The notes: generated from the letters alone by a model not told the origin. A DNA stretch of 64,000 bases from Stenotrophobium rhamnosiphilum (GCF_003052265.1 NZ_QANS01000002.1:496001-560000); one strand, 5' to 3'. Positions 45,109 through 58,885 are shown, counted from the stretch's first letter. Numbers and translations are program-made.

Positions 45109-46089
45109 CTAGTCGCTAATAACTTTATTTTCGCTGAGATAGGCCTTGAGTCTTGACAAGAGTTTGTCGCGTAAGGGCTTGGGCGCGATCACTTCGACTT
45201 CGGGCACATGGCGCAAGATGTCCATCACCAGTTCACGGTCGTCGCTATAGGGTAGTTCCAAGGTGTAACGACCTTGTTTGTCGAACGTGCCCTTCTGCAG
45301 CGGATGCCAAGTTTCACGCTTAACCCAGCGTGCGCGCTCAGGCGTAAAGCGTAGCTTGGCGACCTGTGTCGCCACACCAGAGAAAATTCCATAGGACGAA
45401 CCGAGTGCGTGATCCAGCTCTTCATCAGGCACTTCTTTTGCTGCTTGATCCAAAGTTTTAACAGACTGAATTTCTTCCACCGCAAAACTGCGTATGCCTT
45501 TGCGTAGATGGCACCAAGCATCGAGATACCAGTTCTCGCGGTAGTGCACGAGACGTTGCGGCGACACATCGCGCTCACTCGTCTCACCAGCGCCGCGTGC
45601 GTAGTAGCGAATGTGCAAACGCTTGCGCTGCAACACTGCCTGAGAGATTTGTCCAAAGTCATCATGCTCTAGCGCACGATGTCCTGGGCTAATCACGCGA
45701 ATGCGTTTTTTAACTTCAGCGGCGCTATTGCCTTCGCCATCCAATAATTTTTCGACGCGGTTCAATACGGGAGCGACGGCGCTATCGAGCACACGCTCGC
45801 CCATGCCGGAGATCAGCGAATGCATCGCCAACAATGCGTGGATTTCGTCTGCGTTGAACCAGAGGCCCGGCAAGGCATAACGCGGTGCGGCTACAGGTTG
45901 ATCAAAGCGATAACCGCCCTGCTCTGCGTCCCAGATGATGGGCGCTTCAAGACGATCACGCAGGTATTCAAGATCGCGCTTGAAAGTCGCCAGCGAGATT
46001 TCTAATTCATCTTGAATTTCTGCACGCGTGACGAGACGCTTTTCGTGCAGTTTGCGGATGATGCGTTGAAAGCGTTCGGTGCGGTCCAT
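45109..46089 (-). CDS. WYL-domain transcriptional regulator (YafY type)
   Basis: A 326-residue regulator with an N-terminal winged HTH (residues 1-60: RIIRKLHEKRLVTRAEIQDE and SLATFKRDLEYLRDRL). A WYL domain (about residues 130-210) has the signature ENWYLDAWCHLRKGIRSF, and a WCX domain lies at the C-terminus. WYL domains bind small ligands or nucleic acids, and such regulators often respond to DNA damage or to single-stranded DNA. The start at 46089 (MDRTERFQRI) matches the family; upstream in-frame codons are probably not used. rdgC lies downstream, which suits a recombination-related role, but that is inference. Confidence 0.85.
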   Translation of the reverse strand: MDRTERFQRIIRKLHEKRLVTRAEIQDELEISLATFKRDLEYLRDRLEAPIIWDAEQGGYRFDQPVAAPRYALPGLWFNADEIHALLAMHSLISGMGERVLDSAVAPVLNRVEKLLDGEGNSAAEVKKRIRVISPGHRALEHDDFGQISQAVLQRKRLHIRYYARGAGETSERDVSPQRLVHYRENWYLDAWCHLRKGIRSFAVEEIQSVKTLDQAAKEVPDEELDHALGSSYGIFSGVATQVAKLRFTPERARWVKRETWHPLQKGTFDKQGRYTLELPYSDDRELVMDILRHVPEVEVIAPKPLRDKLLSRLKAYLSENKVISD

Positions 46090-46131
46090 GGAGGGATTAT
46101 CGTATGGACTGACCCATGGCACGCAAGCCCT

Positions 46132-46220
46132 TTGTCATCCCGAGCGCAGCGAGGGATCTCGCTTTAATTCTTTATCAGAATGCGCAACAGCAAGATTCCT
46201 CGCTACGCTCGGAATGACAA
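46132..46220. repeat. Imperfect inverted extragenic repeat (TGTCATCCCGAGC type)
   Basis: The left arm 46132-46159 and right arm 46193-46220 are complementary at about 25 of 28 positions. They are of the same class as the inner pair at 38475-38552 and the degenerate copy at 43301. The element lies between two minus-strand regulator genes. Confidence 0.7.
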
Positions 46221-46239
46221 GGGGTGGTACAGAATTTCC

Positions 46240-46869
46240 TTATGGCGCTTTAGCGAGCGCGCGCCACAACATTTCAAACAACTGATTGGCGTGCTTGGTC
46301 ACCGGCTCTTTCTGACCACGGTGGATGTACATCTGCACCAAACGGCCCGTGACGCCGAAGATGTAATCGAGCAAGAACTTCTCGTCGACTTCATCATTCA
46401 AAACGCCCTTCGCACGCCCTTCGCGCAACACCTTCAGAAAGGTGCCGAACAGAATCGGATTCGAGTAGTTGTCCTGTTTGCGCCATGTGTTGACGTAAAC
46501 CGAGCTCATCATCATCTGCGCGACTTTGGGATTGTGCTCAAAGAAATCCAGCGTCACCCAGAACACCTTGCGAAAACGCTCCTTGATGTCCTCGATGCCC
46601 TGCAGGTGATCGATCATGCGCACGGCCAGCTTGCTGAGCCATGCATCCAGACTGGAGAACAGCAGCGCTTCTTTGCTGCCGTAGTACTTGTAGATGGTCT
46701 GAAGACTGACATTGGCTGCACGCGCAATCTCAATCAAACCAACGCGATGAAACTCACGATCAGCAAAGACATCGAGCACCGCCTGCTCAATGCGTTCGCG
46801 TGTTTCTGGGTCCAACTGGCCCCGATCCCCCATTACCGCCGCCGTTTTAGAAACTGTTTTGGCGTTCAT
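46240..46869 (-). CDS. TetR-family regulator of the beta-oxidation operon
   Basis: A 209-residue TetR-type protein. The HTH (about residues 24-70) contains FHRVGLIEIARAANVSLQTIYKYYGSKEAL split around the recognition helix SLQTIYKYY. The C-terminal domain (VFWVTLDFFEHNPKVAQMMM) probably binds an acyl-CoA or fatty acid. It is divergent from the thiolase-FadJ-acyl-CoA dehydrogenase operon, with a strong dyad between them, so it most likely represses that operon and itself. Confidence 0.85.
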   Translation of the reverse strand: MNAKTVSKTAAVMGDRGQLDPETRERIEQAVLDVFADREFHRVGLIEIARAANVSLQTIYKYYGSKEALLFSSLDAWLSKLAVRMIDHLQGIEDIKERFRKVFWVTLDFFEHNPKVAQMMMSSVYVNTWRKQDNYSNPILFGTFLKVLREGRAKGVLNDEVDEKFLLDYIFGVTGRLVQMYIHRGQKEPVTKHANQLFEMLWRALAKAP

Positions 46870-46981
46870 AAGTAATTTTTGTTACTCCCTTGTGGTCAAA
46901 TTACACAACTTGCTGGCCGGAAAACTCATTGACGCTAGTGTTCACTGTGCTTATGCTCCGGCGGCCTTGAATTTAACCGAT

Positions 46982-47009
46982 GCGTAACCAAGTTTTCCAA
47001 CTTGTACGC
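46982..47009. promoter_or_regulatory. Candidate operator for the divergent TetR regulator
   Basis: CAAGTT (46989-46994), spacer TTCC and AACTTG (46999-47004) form a perfect inner dyad. Outer GCGTA (46982-46986) and TACGC (47005-47009) extend it with a two-base offset. It lies 73 bases before the thiolase start and 113 bases from the regulator start. The length and symmetry suit a TetR dimer. Confidence 0.55.
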
Positions 47010-47081
47010 GCTCGCCTACAAACCCAAGCAATACCAACGTATGGTAATTTACCTTACCAATAGTTGCAACAGAGGATAGTC

Positions 47082-48290
47082 ATGACAGAAGCGTTTATTT
47101 ACGACGCCGTACGCACCCCGCGCGGCAAGGGCAAGAAGGACGGCAGCCTGCATCAGGTGACCCCGATCCATCTCGTCGCCAACCTGCTGTGGGCTCTTCA
47201 AGCTCGCAACAAGAATCTCGACACCTCGCTGGTCGATGACCTCGTCCTTGGTTGCGTTACGCCTGTTGGCGAACAAGGCGCTGACCTTGCTCGCGTTGCT
47301 GTGTTGTATGCGCAGTGGGCTGAAAGCGTTGCCGGCGTGACGCAGTCGCGCTTCTGCGCTTCGGGTTTGGAATCCGTCAACATCGCTGCACAGAAAATCG
47401 GCTCGGGTTTTGAAGACCTCGTCGTTGCTGGCGGCGTTGAAAGCATGTCGCGTTGGGCCATGGGCTCAGACGGCGGCGCATGGGCAATGGACCCACGCGT
47501 GAATCAGATGACCGGCTTCGCACCACAAGGCATCGGCGCTGACACGATCGCTACGCTGGAAGGTTTCTCGCGTCAGGACGTCGACGCATTTGCACTCGCC
47601 TCGCAGCAGAAAGCTGCCAGAGCTCGCGCTGAAGGCCGCTTCGCCAAATCGCTGATCCCGGTTAAAGACCTCAACGGCATGACCGTTCTGGATCACGACG
47701 AATTCATCCGCGCGGATGCAACGTTGGAAGGCCTCGGTTTGTTGAAGCCTTCGTTCGAACAGATGGGTCAGATGGGCTTCGACGCTACTGCCCTGCGCAA
47801 ATACACCACGCTGGAAAAGATCAACCACGTGCACCACGCTGGCAACAGCTCGGGCATCGTTGATGGCGCTGCACTGATGCTGATCGGCAACAAGAAAATC
47901 GGCAAGAAACTCGGCCTGACGCCACGCGCACGCATCGTGCAGACGGCAGTGATCGGTTCCGAACCAACGATCATGCTCACCGGCATCGGCCCTGCTTCGA
48001 AGAAAGCATTGGCACGCGCTGGCATGACCGCGAAGAACATTGATCTGTTCGAAATCAACGAAGCGTTTGCCGCAGTTGTGATGCGCGCACAGCGTGATCT
48101 TGATATCGACCCAGCACTCGTCAACGTCAATGGCGGCTCTATCGCCATGGGCCATCCGCTCGGTGCAACTGGCTGCGCCATTCTCGGCACGCTGCTCGAT
48201 GAAATGGAACGCACCAATAAGCAGGTTGGTCTTGCCTCACTGTGCGTAGGCGCAGGTATGGGCATCGCAACGATTATCGAACGTGTGTGA
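47082..48290 (+). CDS. Acetyl-CoA C-acyltransferase (thiolase, FadA/FadI type)
   Basis: A 402-residue thiolase that cleaves 3-ketoacyl-CoA with CoA in the last step of beta-oxidation. The nucleophilic Cys92 is in SRFCASGLE. The C-terminal active-site segments are [17 protein letters not shown] (His) and SLCVGAGMG (second Cys). [10 protein letters not shown] is also present. The start at 47082 follows an AGAGGA ribosome site; six in-frame codons upstream are not needed. It is first in the operon with the FadJ-like and acyl-CoA dehydrogenase genes. Confidence 0.92.
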   Translation: MTEAFIYDAVRTPRGKGKKDGSLHQVTPIHLVANLLWALQARNKNLDTSLVDDLVLGCVTPVGEQGADLARVAVLYAQWAESVAGVTQSRFCASGLESVNIAAQKIGSGFEDLVVAGGVESMSRWAMGSDGGAWAMDPRVNQMTGFAPQGIGADTIATLEGFSRQDVDAFALASQQKAARARAEGRFAKSLIPVKDLNGMTVLDHDEFIRADATLEGLGLLKPSFEQMGQMGFDATALRKYTTLEKINHVHHAGNSSGIVDGAALMLIGNKKIGKKLGLTPRARIVQTAVIGSEPTIMLTGIGPASKKALARAGMTAKNIDLFEINEAFAAVVMRAQRDLDIDPALVNVNGGSIAMGHPLGATGCAILGTLLDEMERTNKQVGLASLCVGAGMGIATIIERV

Positions 48291-48354
48291 ACGTAACGTT
48301 CACGTCGAACGCGCCTAAGCGCGCACTGACAAACAATAGAATAAGGAAGCACAC

Positions 48355-50490
48355 ATGACCGCAGTTAAATACGATCAAGGCGCTGACGGCATCGTCACGC
48401 TGACACTAGACCTCCCGGGTCGCCCGATGAACGTGTTGCACCCGGACCTGACGAACCCACTCAGCGATGCGATCACGCGCATTGCAGAAGACAAGAACGT
48501 CAAAGGCGTCATCCTCACCTCCGGCAAGAAAGAATTCCTTGCTGGCGCTGACATTGATGGCGTTGTGCAAATCACTGATCCAGCCGTTGCATTTGAACTC
48601 GCAGAACAGTTCAAGAAATTGCTGCGTCGCATGGAGAAGCTCGGCCGCCCGGTTGTTGCTGCACTCAATGGCACAGCTCTCGGCGGCGGCTTGGAACTCG
48701 CGCTGGCTTGTAACTATCGCGTTGCAATTAACAATCCGAAGACGCAGTTCGGCTTGCCTGAAGTGAAGCTCGGCCTGTTGCCAGGCGGCGGCGGCACTCA
48801 GCGTTTGCCACGTTTGATCGGCATTCAGCCTTCCTTGCCTCTGATGCTTGAAGGCAAGACGCTGAACCCAGAAAAAGCCAAGCAAGCAGGCCTCATTCAC
48901 GAAGTAGCCGCAGATGCGGACGACATGTTCGCCAAAGCGCGCGCATGGATTGTCGCAAACCCGAACGCCGTCCAGCCTTGGGACGACAAGAAGTTCAAAT
49001 GGCCGGGTGGCGACTCCAAGAGCCCAGCGAATGCACAGGTCTGGGCGATTGCGCCTTCGATGGCCAGCGCCAAGAGCTACGGCAACTACCCTGCGATCAC
49101 CAACATCATGTCCTGCGTGTTCGAAGGCGGCATCGTCGACTTCGACACCGGCTGCGAAGTTGAATCGCGTTACTTCGCGAACCTCGTGACCTCGCAGGTC
49201 AGCAAGAACATGATCGGCACGCTGTGGTTCCAGCTCAACGCTATCAACAAGGGCAGCTCACGTCCGCAAGGCATTGAGAAGTCGACGGTGAAGAAAGTCG
49301 GCATCCTCGGCGCCGGCATGATGGGCGCAGGCATTGCTTACTCGTCCGCCAAGGTTGGCATCGAAGTTGTGCTGCTCGACTCGACGCAAGAAGCTGCTGA
49401 CAAGGGCAAAGCCTACTCAGCAAATCTGCTCGACAAGGACATCAAGAAAGGCCGTCAGACTGCGGAAGGTAAAGACGCTTTCCTCGCTCGCATCAAAGCC
49501 ACCACCAGCTACGAAGATCTCAGCGGCGCTGACCTGATCATCGAAGCTGTATTCGAAGATCGCACGATCAAAGCAGACGTGACCAAGAAGGCTGAAGCCA
49601 TCATTGGCAAAGACGCCGTATTCGCATCCAACACTTCAACGCTGCCAATCTCTGGCCTTGCCGAAGCGAGCGAACGTCCGAAAAACTTCATCGGCCTGCA
49701 CTTCTTCTCGCCTGTCGACAAGATGCCGTTGGTCGAAATCATCAAGGGCAAGAAGACGTCCGCAGAAACGCTGGCACGTGGTTTTGACTACGTTCAGCAG
49801 ATCAAAAAGACGCCTATCGTCGTCAACGATTCACGTGGTTTCTACACCTCACGCTGCTTCGCCACCTACCCCATGGAGGGTATGACGTTGCTGGCCGAAG
49901 GGCAGCATCCTCGCTCTATCGAAATGGCAGGTCTGCAGGCAGGCATGCCGGTGGGTCCGCTCGCCGTTCAAGACGAAGTGTCACTGTCGCTGTCGCTGCA
50001 CGTGCTGACGCAGACGCGCAAAGACTACGCAGCAGAAGGCAAGACCGTCGCTGAACATCCGGGCGTCGCTGTCGTTGAAAAGATGTGCAATGAACTCAAG
50101 CGTCCGGGCAAAAAAGCTGGCGCTGGTTTCTATGACTATCCAGTCGGTGGTCAGAAGCATCTGTGGTCCGGTCTGGCTCAGGCATTCCCGCTTCAAGCGC
50201 AGTTGCCACAGCAAGAACTGATCGATCGCATGATGTTTGCGCAGGCCAACGAAGCTGCCAAGTGCTACGCCGAAGGCGTGGTCGAAGCAGTCGGCGACAC
50301 CAACATCGGTTCGATCTTTGGTTGGGGCTTTGCACCACACCAAGGCGGCGCGCTGCAGTACATCAATGCTTATGGCCTTGAAAAGTTTGTGAACCGCTCG
50401 AAAGAGTTGGCAAAGAAATACGGCGAGCGTTTCAAGCCCGCTGCAATACTCGTAAAGATGGCTAAAGAAGGATCTACGTTCAATGCTTAA
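48355..50490 (+). CDS. Multifunctional enoyl-CoA hydratase / 3-hydroxyacyl-CoA dehydrogenase (FadJ-like)
   Basis: A 711-residue fusion. The N-terminal crotonase domain (about 1-190) has ALGGGLELALACNYRVA and GLPEVKLGLLPGGGGTQRLP with the two catalytic glutamates. The dehydrogenase domain (about 310-490) has the NAD motif VGILGAGMMGAGIAYSSAKV and GLHFFSPVDKMPLVEII with the catalytic His. A C-terminal 3HCDH helical domain ends the protein. It hydrates trans-2-enoyl-CoA and oxidises the product. It overlaps the acyl-CoA dehydrogenase gene by 8 bases. The FadJ rather than FadB label is by likeness and pairing with a separate thiolase upstream. Confidence 0.92.
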   Translation: MTAVKYDQGADGIVTLTLDLPGRPMNVLHPDLTNPLSDAITRIAEDKNVKGVILTSGKKEFLAGADIDGVVQITDPAVAFELAEQFKKLLRRMEKLGRPVVAALNGTALGGGLELALACNYRVAINNPKTQFGLPEVKLGLLPGGGGTQRLPRLIGIQPSLPLMLEGKTLNPEKAKQAGLIHEVAADADDMFAKARAWIVANPNAVQPWDDKKFKWPGGDSKSPANAQVWAIAPSMASAKSYGNYPAITNIMSCVFEGGIVDFDTGCEVESRYFANLVTSQVSKNMIGTLWFQLNAINKGSSRPQGIEKSTVKKVGILGAGMMGAGIAYSSAKVGIEVVLLDSTQEAADKGKAYSANLLDKDIKKGRQTAEGKDAFLARIKATTSYEDLSGADLIIEAVFEDRTIKADVTKKAEAIIGKDAVFASNTSTLPISGLAEASERPKNFIGLHFFSPVDKMPLVEIIKGKKTSAETLARGFDYVQQIKKTPIVVNDSRGFYTSRCFATYPMEGMTLLAEGQHPRSIEMAGLQAGMPVGPLAVQDEVSLSLSLHVLTQTRKDYAAEGKTVAEHPGVAVVEKMCNELKRPGKKAGAGFYDYPVGGQKHLWSGLAQAFPLQAQLPQQELIDRMMFAQANEAAKCYAEGVVEAVGDTNIGSIFGWGFAPHQGGALQYINAYGLEKFVNRSKELAKKYGERFKPAAILVKMAKEGSTFNA

Positions 50491-51640
50491 CGCACTACTC
50501 GCCCAGGGCAGCTACGTCACCGACGAGCTGACCATGTTTCAGGAAACTGCACGTCGCTTCATGCAGACCGAAGTTGCACCTAACGTTCTGCGTTGGGATG
50601 AAGAAGGCTGCGTTGATCGCGACCTGTGGACCAAAGCCGGCGAACTCGGCCTGCTCTGCCCGAGCATCCCGTCCGAATACGGCGGCGGTGACGGCAACTT
50701 TGCATTCGAAAAAGTTCTAATCGAAGAACAAGCCAAGGCGGGTTGCAGCGCTTGGGGTCTGTCGCTGCACAACGGCATCGTCGCGCATTACATCCTGCAC
50801 TACGGCACCGAAGAGCAGAAGAAAGAGTGGCTGCCTAAACTCGCTACCGGCGAACACGTTGGCGCAATCGCAATGACCGAACCAGGCACTGGCTCGGATC
50901 TTCAAAGCGTTCGCACCACCGCGATTGCTGATGGCGACGAATACGTCCTCAACGGCTCGAAGGTGTTCATCACCAACGGTCAGCAGGCTGGCTTGATCAT
51001 TGTTGTGGTCAAAACCGACACCGCCGAAAAAGCCAAAGGCATTTCGCTGGTTGTAGTTGAGCCTGACAAGGTCACCGGATTCCGTCGTGGCCGTAACCTT
51101 GAGAAGGTTGGCATGCACGGTCAGGACACTTCGGAATTGTTCTTCGAGAACGTCCGCATTCCAAAGTCCAACCTGCTCGGCAAAAACGAAGGTCAGGGCT
51201 TTATGCAGCTCATGCAGCAGTTGCCGCAGGAGCGTTTGATTGTTGCACTGGCTGGCGTTGCTGCGATTGAACTCGCACTCGACATGACCACGCAGTACTG
51301 CAAAGACCGCAAGGCCTTTGGTCGCAGCATCATTGATTTCCAGAACACCCGCTTCAAACTTGCCGAGGCTCGCACCGAAGCAACGCTGGCTCGCGTATTC
51401 GTGGAAAAGTGCACCGAGTTGTTGCTGATCAAAAAACTCGACGCAGCGACCGCCGCAATGTCCAAGTACTGGATCACCGACAAGCAGTTCGAGATCATCG
51501 ACCTCTGCCTGCAGTTGCACGGTGGCTACGGCTATATGAACGAGTACCCGATCTCACGCCTCTGGCGCGATTCACGCGTGCAGCGCATTTATGGCGGTAC
51601 GAACGAGATCATGAAGGAACTGATTGGGCGCTTCCTCTAA
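50483..51640 (+). CDS. Long-chain-type acyl-CoA dehydrogenase
   Basis: A 385-residue flavoprotein making the first double bond in beta-oxidation. FAD/substrate motifs are AMTEPGTGSDLQSVRTTA, LNGSKVFITNGQQAGLIIVV and the C-terminal QLHGGYGYMNEYPISRLWRD. The usual C-terminal catalytic Glu is Gly here (YGGTNEIM), as in long-chain and isovaleryl enzymes, which use a Glu from another helix. Glu250 in LPQERL sits where mammalian long-chain dehydrogenase has it. It is the last gene of the operon and overlaps the preceding gene by 8 bases. Confidence 0.92.
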   Translation: MLNALLAQGSYVTDELTMFQETARRFMQTEVAPNVLRWDEEGCVDRDLWTKAGELGLLCPSIPSEYGGGDGNFAFEKVLIEEQAKAGCSAWGLSLHNGIVAHYILHYGTEEQKKEWLPKLATGEHVGAIAMTEPGTGSDLQSVRTTAIADGDEYVLNGSKVFITNGQQAGLIIVVVKTDTAEKAKGISLVVVEPDKVTGFRRGRNLEKVGMHGQDTSELFFENVRIPKSNLLGKNEGQGFMQLMQQLPQERLIVALAGVAAIELALDMTTQYCKDRKAFGRSIIDFQNTRFKLAEARTEATLARVFVEKCTELLLIKKLDAATAAMSKYWITDKQFEIIDLCLQLHGGYGYMNEYPISRLWRDSRVQRIYGGTNEIMKELIGRFL

Positions 51641-51669
51641 TAAGAAGAGTGCGCAAGAGGAGAACAAAG

Positions 51670-51704
51670 AACCCGCCGTGGGCAATTACGGCGGGTTTCT
51701 TTGT
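51670..51704 (+). terminator. Rho-independent terminator of the beta-oxidation operon
   Basis: AACCCGCCGT (51670-51679) and ACGGCGGGTT (51688-51697) form a 10-bp stem followed by TCTTTGTT. It lies 29 bases past the dehydrogenase stop. Confidence 0.8.
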
Positions 51705-51748
51705 TAAGTTTGGCCGTTTCCACTGAATCCTCTGATACGCTAATACCC

Positions 51749-52165
51749 GTGAAACGCAATCCCACCCTACAGCGCATCCTTCTGGCCTTAATGGCCGGGA
51801 CGCTGCTGTTTACGCAAATCATGGGTTTGCACCACCACATGCACAGTGACATCAGCGACACCGCTCATCCTGCGTCGATTGAGCTGCACTTTGCTGATGC
51901 GGGCTTGCACAACAATGAACACCACGACGCGGCGAGCACGGGCCATGCAACGCACGGTGATGTCGAGATCAACGCTGTCGACAATGCGCTTGCCAAGATC
52001 AAAGTAAATCTTTTGCCGTCCGGCTTGTTAATGCTGGTGATGTTGCTGCTTTTTGTACGCAGACCGAAAAACATTCCACGCGTAAAAGATTTCGATGCAC
52101 CGCGTCTGCAACATCCCTTCACACTTCACCCGCCTGCCAACGGGCCTCCCGGACTTCTCTCCTAG
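51749..52165 (+). CDS. His-rich membrane protein at the head of the czc operon
   Basis: A 138-residue protein with an N-terminal membrane helix or signal (ILLALMAGTLLFTQIMG) and a His/Asp-rich periplasmic segment (GLHHHMHSDISDTAHP, HNNEHHDAASTGHATHGD). A second membrane helix follows (LLPSGLLMLVMLLLFV), then a Pro-rich tail. The clustered His residues suggest metal binding in the periplasm, in the place where CzcI-type proteins occur in other czc operons. Likely start: GTG at 51749, because an upstream TTG in frame lies within the preceding terminator. I could not assign a named family. Confidence 0.65.
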   Translation: MKRNPTLQRILLALMAGTLLFTQIMGLHHHMHSDISDTAHPASIELHFADAGLHNNEHHDAASTGHATHGDVEINAVDNALAKIKVNLLPSGLLMLVMLLLFVRRPKNIPRVKDFDAPRLQHPFTLHPPANGPPGLLS

Positions 52166-52255
52166 TCCACTCAAGCGCAGCCGCATCGCGGCCTGCCTTG
52201 CCTAGCCGCATTTGCGGCGCCGCACTCATCTAAAGAGTGCTGTTGGAGAAAACCC

Positions 52256-53536
52256 TTGTCTTTGTTTCGATTTTTTATTGCAGCCGCCTGCGTGCTGCTC
52301 ACTCCTGTGGTGTTGGCGGATCAATCCGCTACGTCATTCCCTGCGCTTAGCCTTCAACAGGCTGTTGCGCTCACACTCGAGCGCAATCCTGATCTTGCGC
52401 AGTTCGCTTTTCAGCTCAAAGCCAAATCGACACGTGTTGATGCTGCTGATTTAAAGCCTGCGCCAGAACTCAATGTTCAGCTCGAAAACTTTTTAGGCAC
52501 AGGCCGCACACGCGGAGCGACTGGCCTTGAAGCAACCTTTGCACTCTCACAAGTTATTGAACTGGGCAATCAACGCCAACGCCGCGTTGAACTGGCCCGC
52601 ACAGGAATCGACAGCGTCGATATCGCGCGCAAGTCAGCACAACTGGATGTGCTTGCTGAAGTCTCGCGCCGCTACATCCATGTCGCCTCCGATCAAGAAC
52701 AGTTGCGTCTCACCGAACTGGCGACACAGCTCGCTGAGAAAACCGTCAACGAAGTGCGGCGTCGCGTAAAAGCAGCGAAGTCGCCAGAGGTGGAACTGCA
52801 CCGCGCCAGCATTGTGCTCACTCGCGCCGAAGTGGAGCAGGAACATGCTGAACACGAACTGCTGACCTCGCGCAGGAAACTGGCGGCGATGTGGGGCTCG
52901 CGTGAAGTCAAGTTTGGCGAAGTGCGCGCTCAGTTGTTTGAACTACCGCAGATCGCTGACTTTGAAGTGCTAACGACGCAGTTGGCATCAAGCCCAGACT
53001 TTCTACGCTTTGCTACCGAAGCCCGGCAACGCGATGCAGAGGTACAACTCGCCAAAGCAAAGGCCAGTTCACATTACACGGTTTCGGCTGGCCTGCGCCG
53101 TTTGCAAGACAGCGACGACACCGCATTTGTAGCGGGATTCACTATGCCGTTGTTTGGCCGCAAGCAGGCTCAGCCCGCAATTGCGGAAGCACAAGCACTT
53201 CGCGAAGGCGTGGACGTTGAATCAGCCGCAGCAAAGCTCAAAGCAGAAACCAGTTTGTTCGAGTTGGTGCAAGAGCTAAAGCACTCCATCACTGAAGCTG
53301 AAACCCTGCGCGACAAGGTTCTGCCGAAGATGGAAGAAGCACTCAAGGCAACCGAATACGCCTATCAGCGCGGACGCTATGGCTATCTGGAATGGGTTGA
53401 TGCGCAACGCGAGCGCGTCGCGGTGCAGCGTGCATTGATTGAGTCCGCGGCCAACGCCCATTTATTCCATACCGAAATTGAGCGCCTCACTGCTGCGCCT
53501 ATTTCTGACAACGCGACAGATCGCCATGCTGAATAA
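52256..53536 (+). CDS. czcC: Outer-membrane channel of a heavy-metal RND pump (CzcC family)
   Basis: A 426-residue TolC-like outer membrane factor. The signal peptide (FFIAAACVLLTPVVLAD) is followed by two repeats of long helices characteristic of the family (LSLQQAVALTLERNPDLAQF at about residue 31; later RYGYLEWVDAQRERVAVQRA). The start is a TTG at 52256, supported by GGAG seven bases upstream and by the signal peptide starting right there. It forms the exit duct for metal ions pumped by CzcB/CzcA. Gene order His-rich protein, C, B, A. Confidence 0.87.
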   Translation: MSLFRFFIAAACVLLTPVVLADQSATSFPALSLQQAVALTLERNPDLAQFAFQLKAKSTRVDAADLKPAPELNVQLENFLGTGRTRGATGLEATFALSQVIELGNQRQRRVELARTGIDSVDIARKSAQLDVLAEVSRRYIHVASDQEQLRLTELATQLAEKTVNEVRRRVKAAKSPEVELHRASIVLTRAEVEQEHAEHELLTSRRKLAAMWGSREVKFGEVRAQLFELPQIADFEVLTTQLASSPDFLRFATEARQRDAEVQLAKAKASSHYTVSAGLRRLQDSDDTAFVAGFTMPLFGRKQAQPAIAEAQALREGVDVESAAAKLKAETSLFELVQELKHSITEAETLRDKVLPKMEEALKATEYAYQRGRYGYLEWVDAQRERVAVQRALIESAANAHLFHTEIERLTAAPISDNATDRHAE

Positions 53537-53573
53537 AGCCTGCGCAGTTCGCCCACAACATTCGAGCGCCATC

Positions 53574-57966
<4,393 letters not shown>

Positions 57967-57980
57967 CTCTTGACCCAATA

Positions 57981-58016
57981 AAAAACCCGCCATGGATAAC
58001 CATGGCGGGTTTTTTA
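57981..58016. terminator. Bidirectional terminator after czcA
   Basis: AAAAACCCGCCATG (57981-57994) and CATGGCGGGTTTTT (58001-58014) form a 14-bp stem with a 6-base loop, T-rich on both sides when read in either direction. It can serve both czcA and the convergent outer-membrane protein gene. Confidence 0.9.
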
Positions 58017-58037
58017 TTACCAACAGAACAGCAACGA

Positions 58038-58586
58038 TTAGAAGTTGAACTGTACCGTTGCAGCAATATTATCTACGTGAGTCGAATCCAAACGGAAGCG
58101 CTCGTATTCAGCACGCAAATCGATATTGTCAGCCAGTTGGAAGCGCACGCCACCGCCCCAAGTAAAGTCAGTGCCGGTTTCGTTTGCGCTGAGGTTGTTA
58201 AATCGATTGTCGGTCTTCCAACGGATCGCGCCCGCTTTAGCATAAGGCGTCACGAAAATACCTGTTGGAATATCGAGAACAAGTCCGGCGGTCCAGCCCG
58301 TAGCCTTCACGCGATCGCTGTTGCGATTGGCTGCACCGAAGTCAATGTACTGTCCTTCGATTGAGATCACCGGATTCAATTTGATACCGGCCTGTGCTTT
58401 CCAGGAAACACGATTTTCTTCAATGTCGTCGTCATTATTGGTGAAATCTTCACCGTTGATTCGGCCTGCGCCGATACCGCCACCAATATAGACCTGCGGC
58501 TGAACCGGTTCTGCAAATGCGCTAACTGAAACTGCGCTAAGAGCGATCAGTAATGTGCCGGGGATTACATGCTTGATAAGTCTCAT
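58038..58586 (-). CDS. Outer-membrane beta-barrel protein (OmpA-like transmembrane domain)
   Basis: A 182-residue protein with a signal peptide (LIALSAVSVSAFAEP, cleavage about residue 26). An eight-strand beta-barrel pattern of alternating residues follows: VYIGGGIGAGRI, KAQAGIKLNPVISIEGQYIDF, GWTAGLVLDIP, VTPYAKAGAIRW, TWGGGVRFQLADNIDLRAEYE. The C-terminal signature ends AATVQFNF with a terminal Phe, the usual outer-membrane sorting signal. There is no peptidoglycan-binding domain. The start at 58586 follows an AGGAG ribosome site; a 20-codon extension is not supported. Confidence 0.82.
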   Translation of the reverse strand: MRLIKHVIPGTLLIALSAVSVSAFAEPVQPQVYIGGGIGAGRINGEDFTNNDDDIEENRVSWKAQAGIKLNPVISIEGQYIDFGAANRNSDRVKATGWTAGLVLDIPTGIFVTPYAKAGAIRWKTDNRFNNLSANETGTDFTWGGGVRFQLADNIDLRAEYERFRLDSTHVDNIAATVQFNF

Positions 58587-58885
58587 GAGAAAAGCTCCTG
58601 AAGGGCTAGATAAAAAATGGGGATGAGTCTTTAAGTCCCATCGCATGCGGAGAATCTCCTACCGATCAATCTCTTTTCTGTGCGGTGGCATACACAGTGG
58701 AAAATTTCATCTCTATTCCTACAATCTTTGTGGAAATATTCGAGTAAATATTTCAACAAAGAATTTTTTTACATTTCCTATGCGTGACAGCGTACCGACC
58801 ATGAATTACTCAATCGTTAAGGTTTGCCGGTCAATTAATCCCGGGTATCTCGCAATTTCGCGAGTCGTGGGGTTCAGAGGTCACC
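58587..58885. promoter_or_regulatory. AT-rich divergent intergenic region with a half-site of the GTRCG motif
   Basis: No gene is seen in these 299 bases. The right part contains ATGCG-N6-CGTACCGACC (58780-58800), whose CGTACCGAC is identical to nine bases of the site upstream of the ferritin-like gene (59675-59683). Its spacing (6 rather than 4) is off, so it is at best a degenerate site, 85 bases before the first gene of the csbD operon. The segment 58737-58772 is strongly AT-rich and may hold the promoters. Confidence 0.4.

Noticed and set aside
46180-46875. 231-codon plus-strand frame over the TetR gene
   Set aside because: It is the antisense of a clear TetR-family HTH protein and starts inside a dispersed palindrome.
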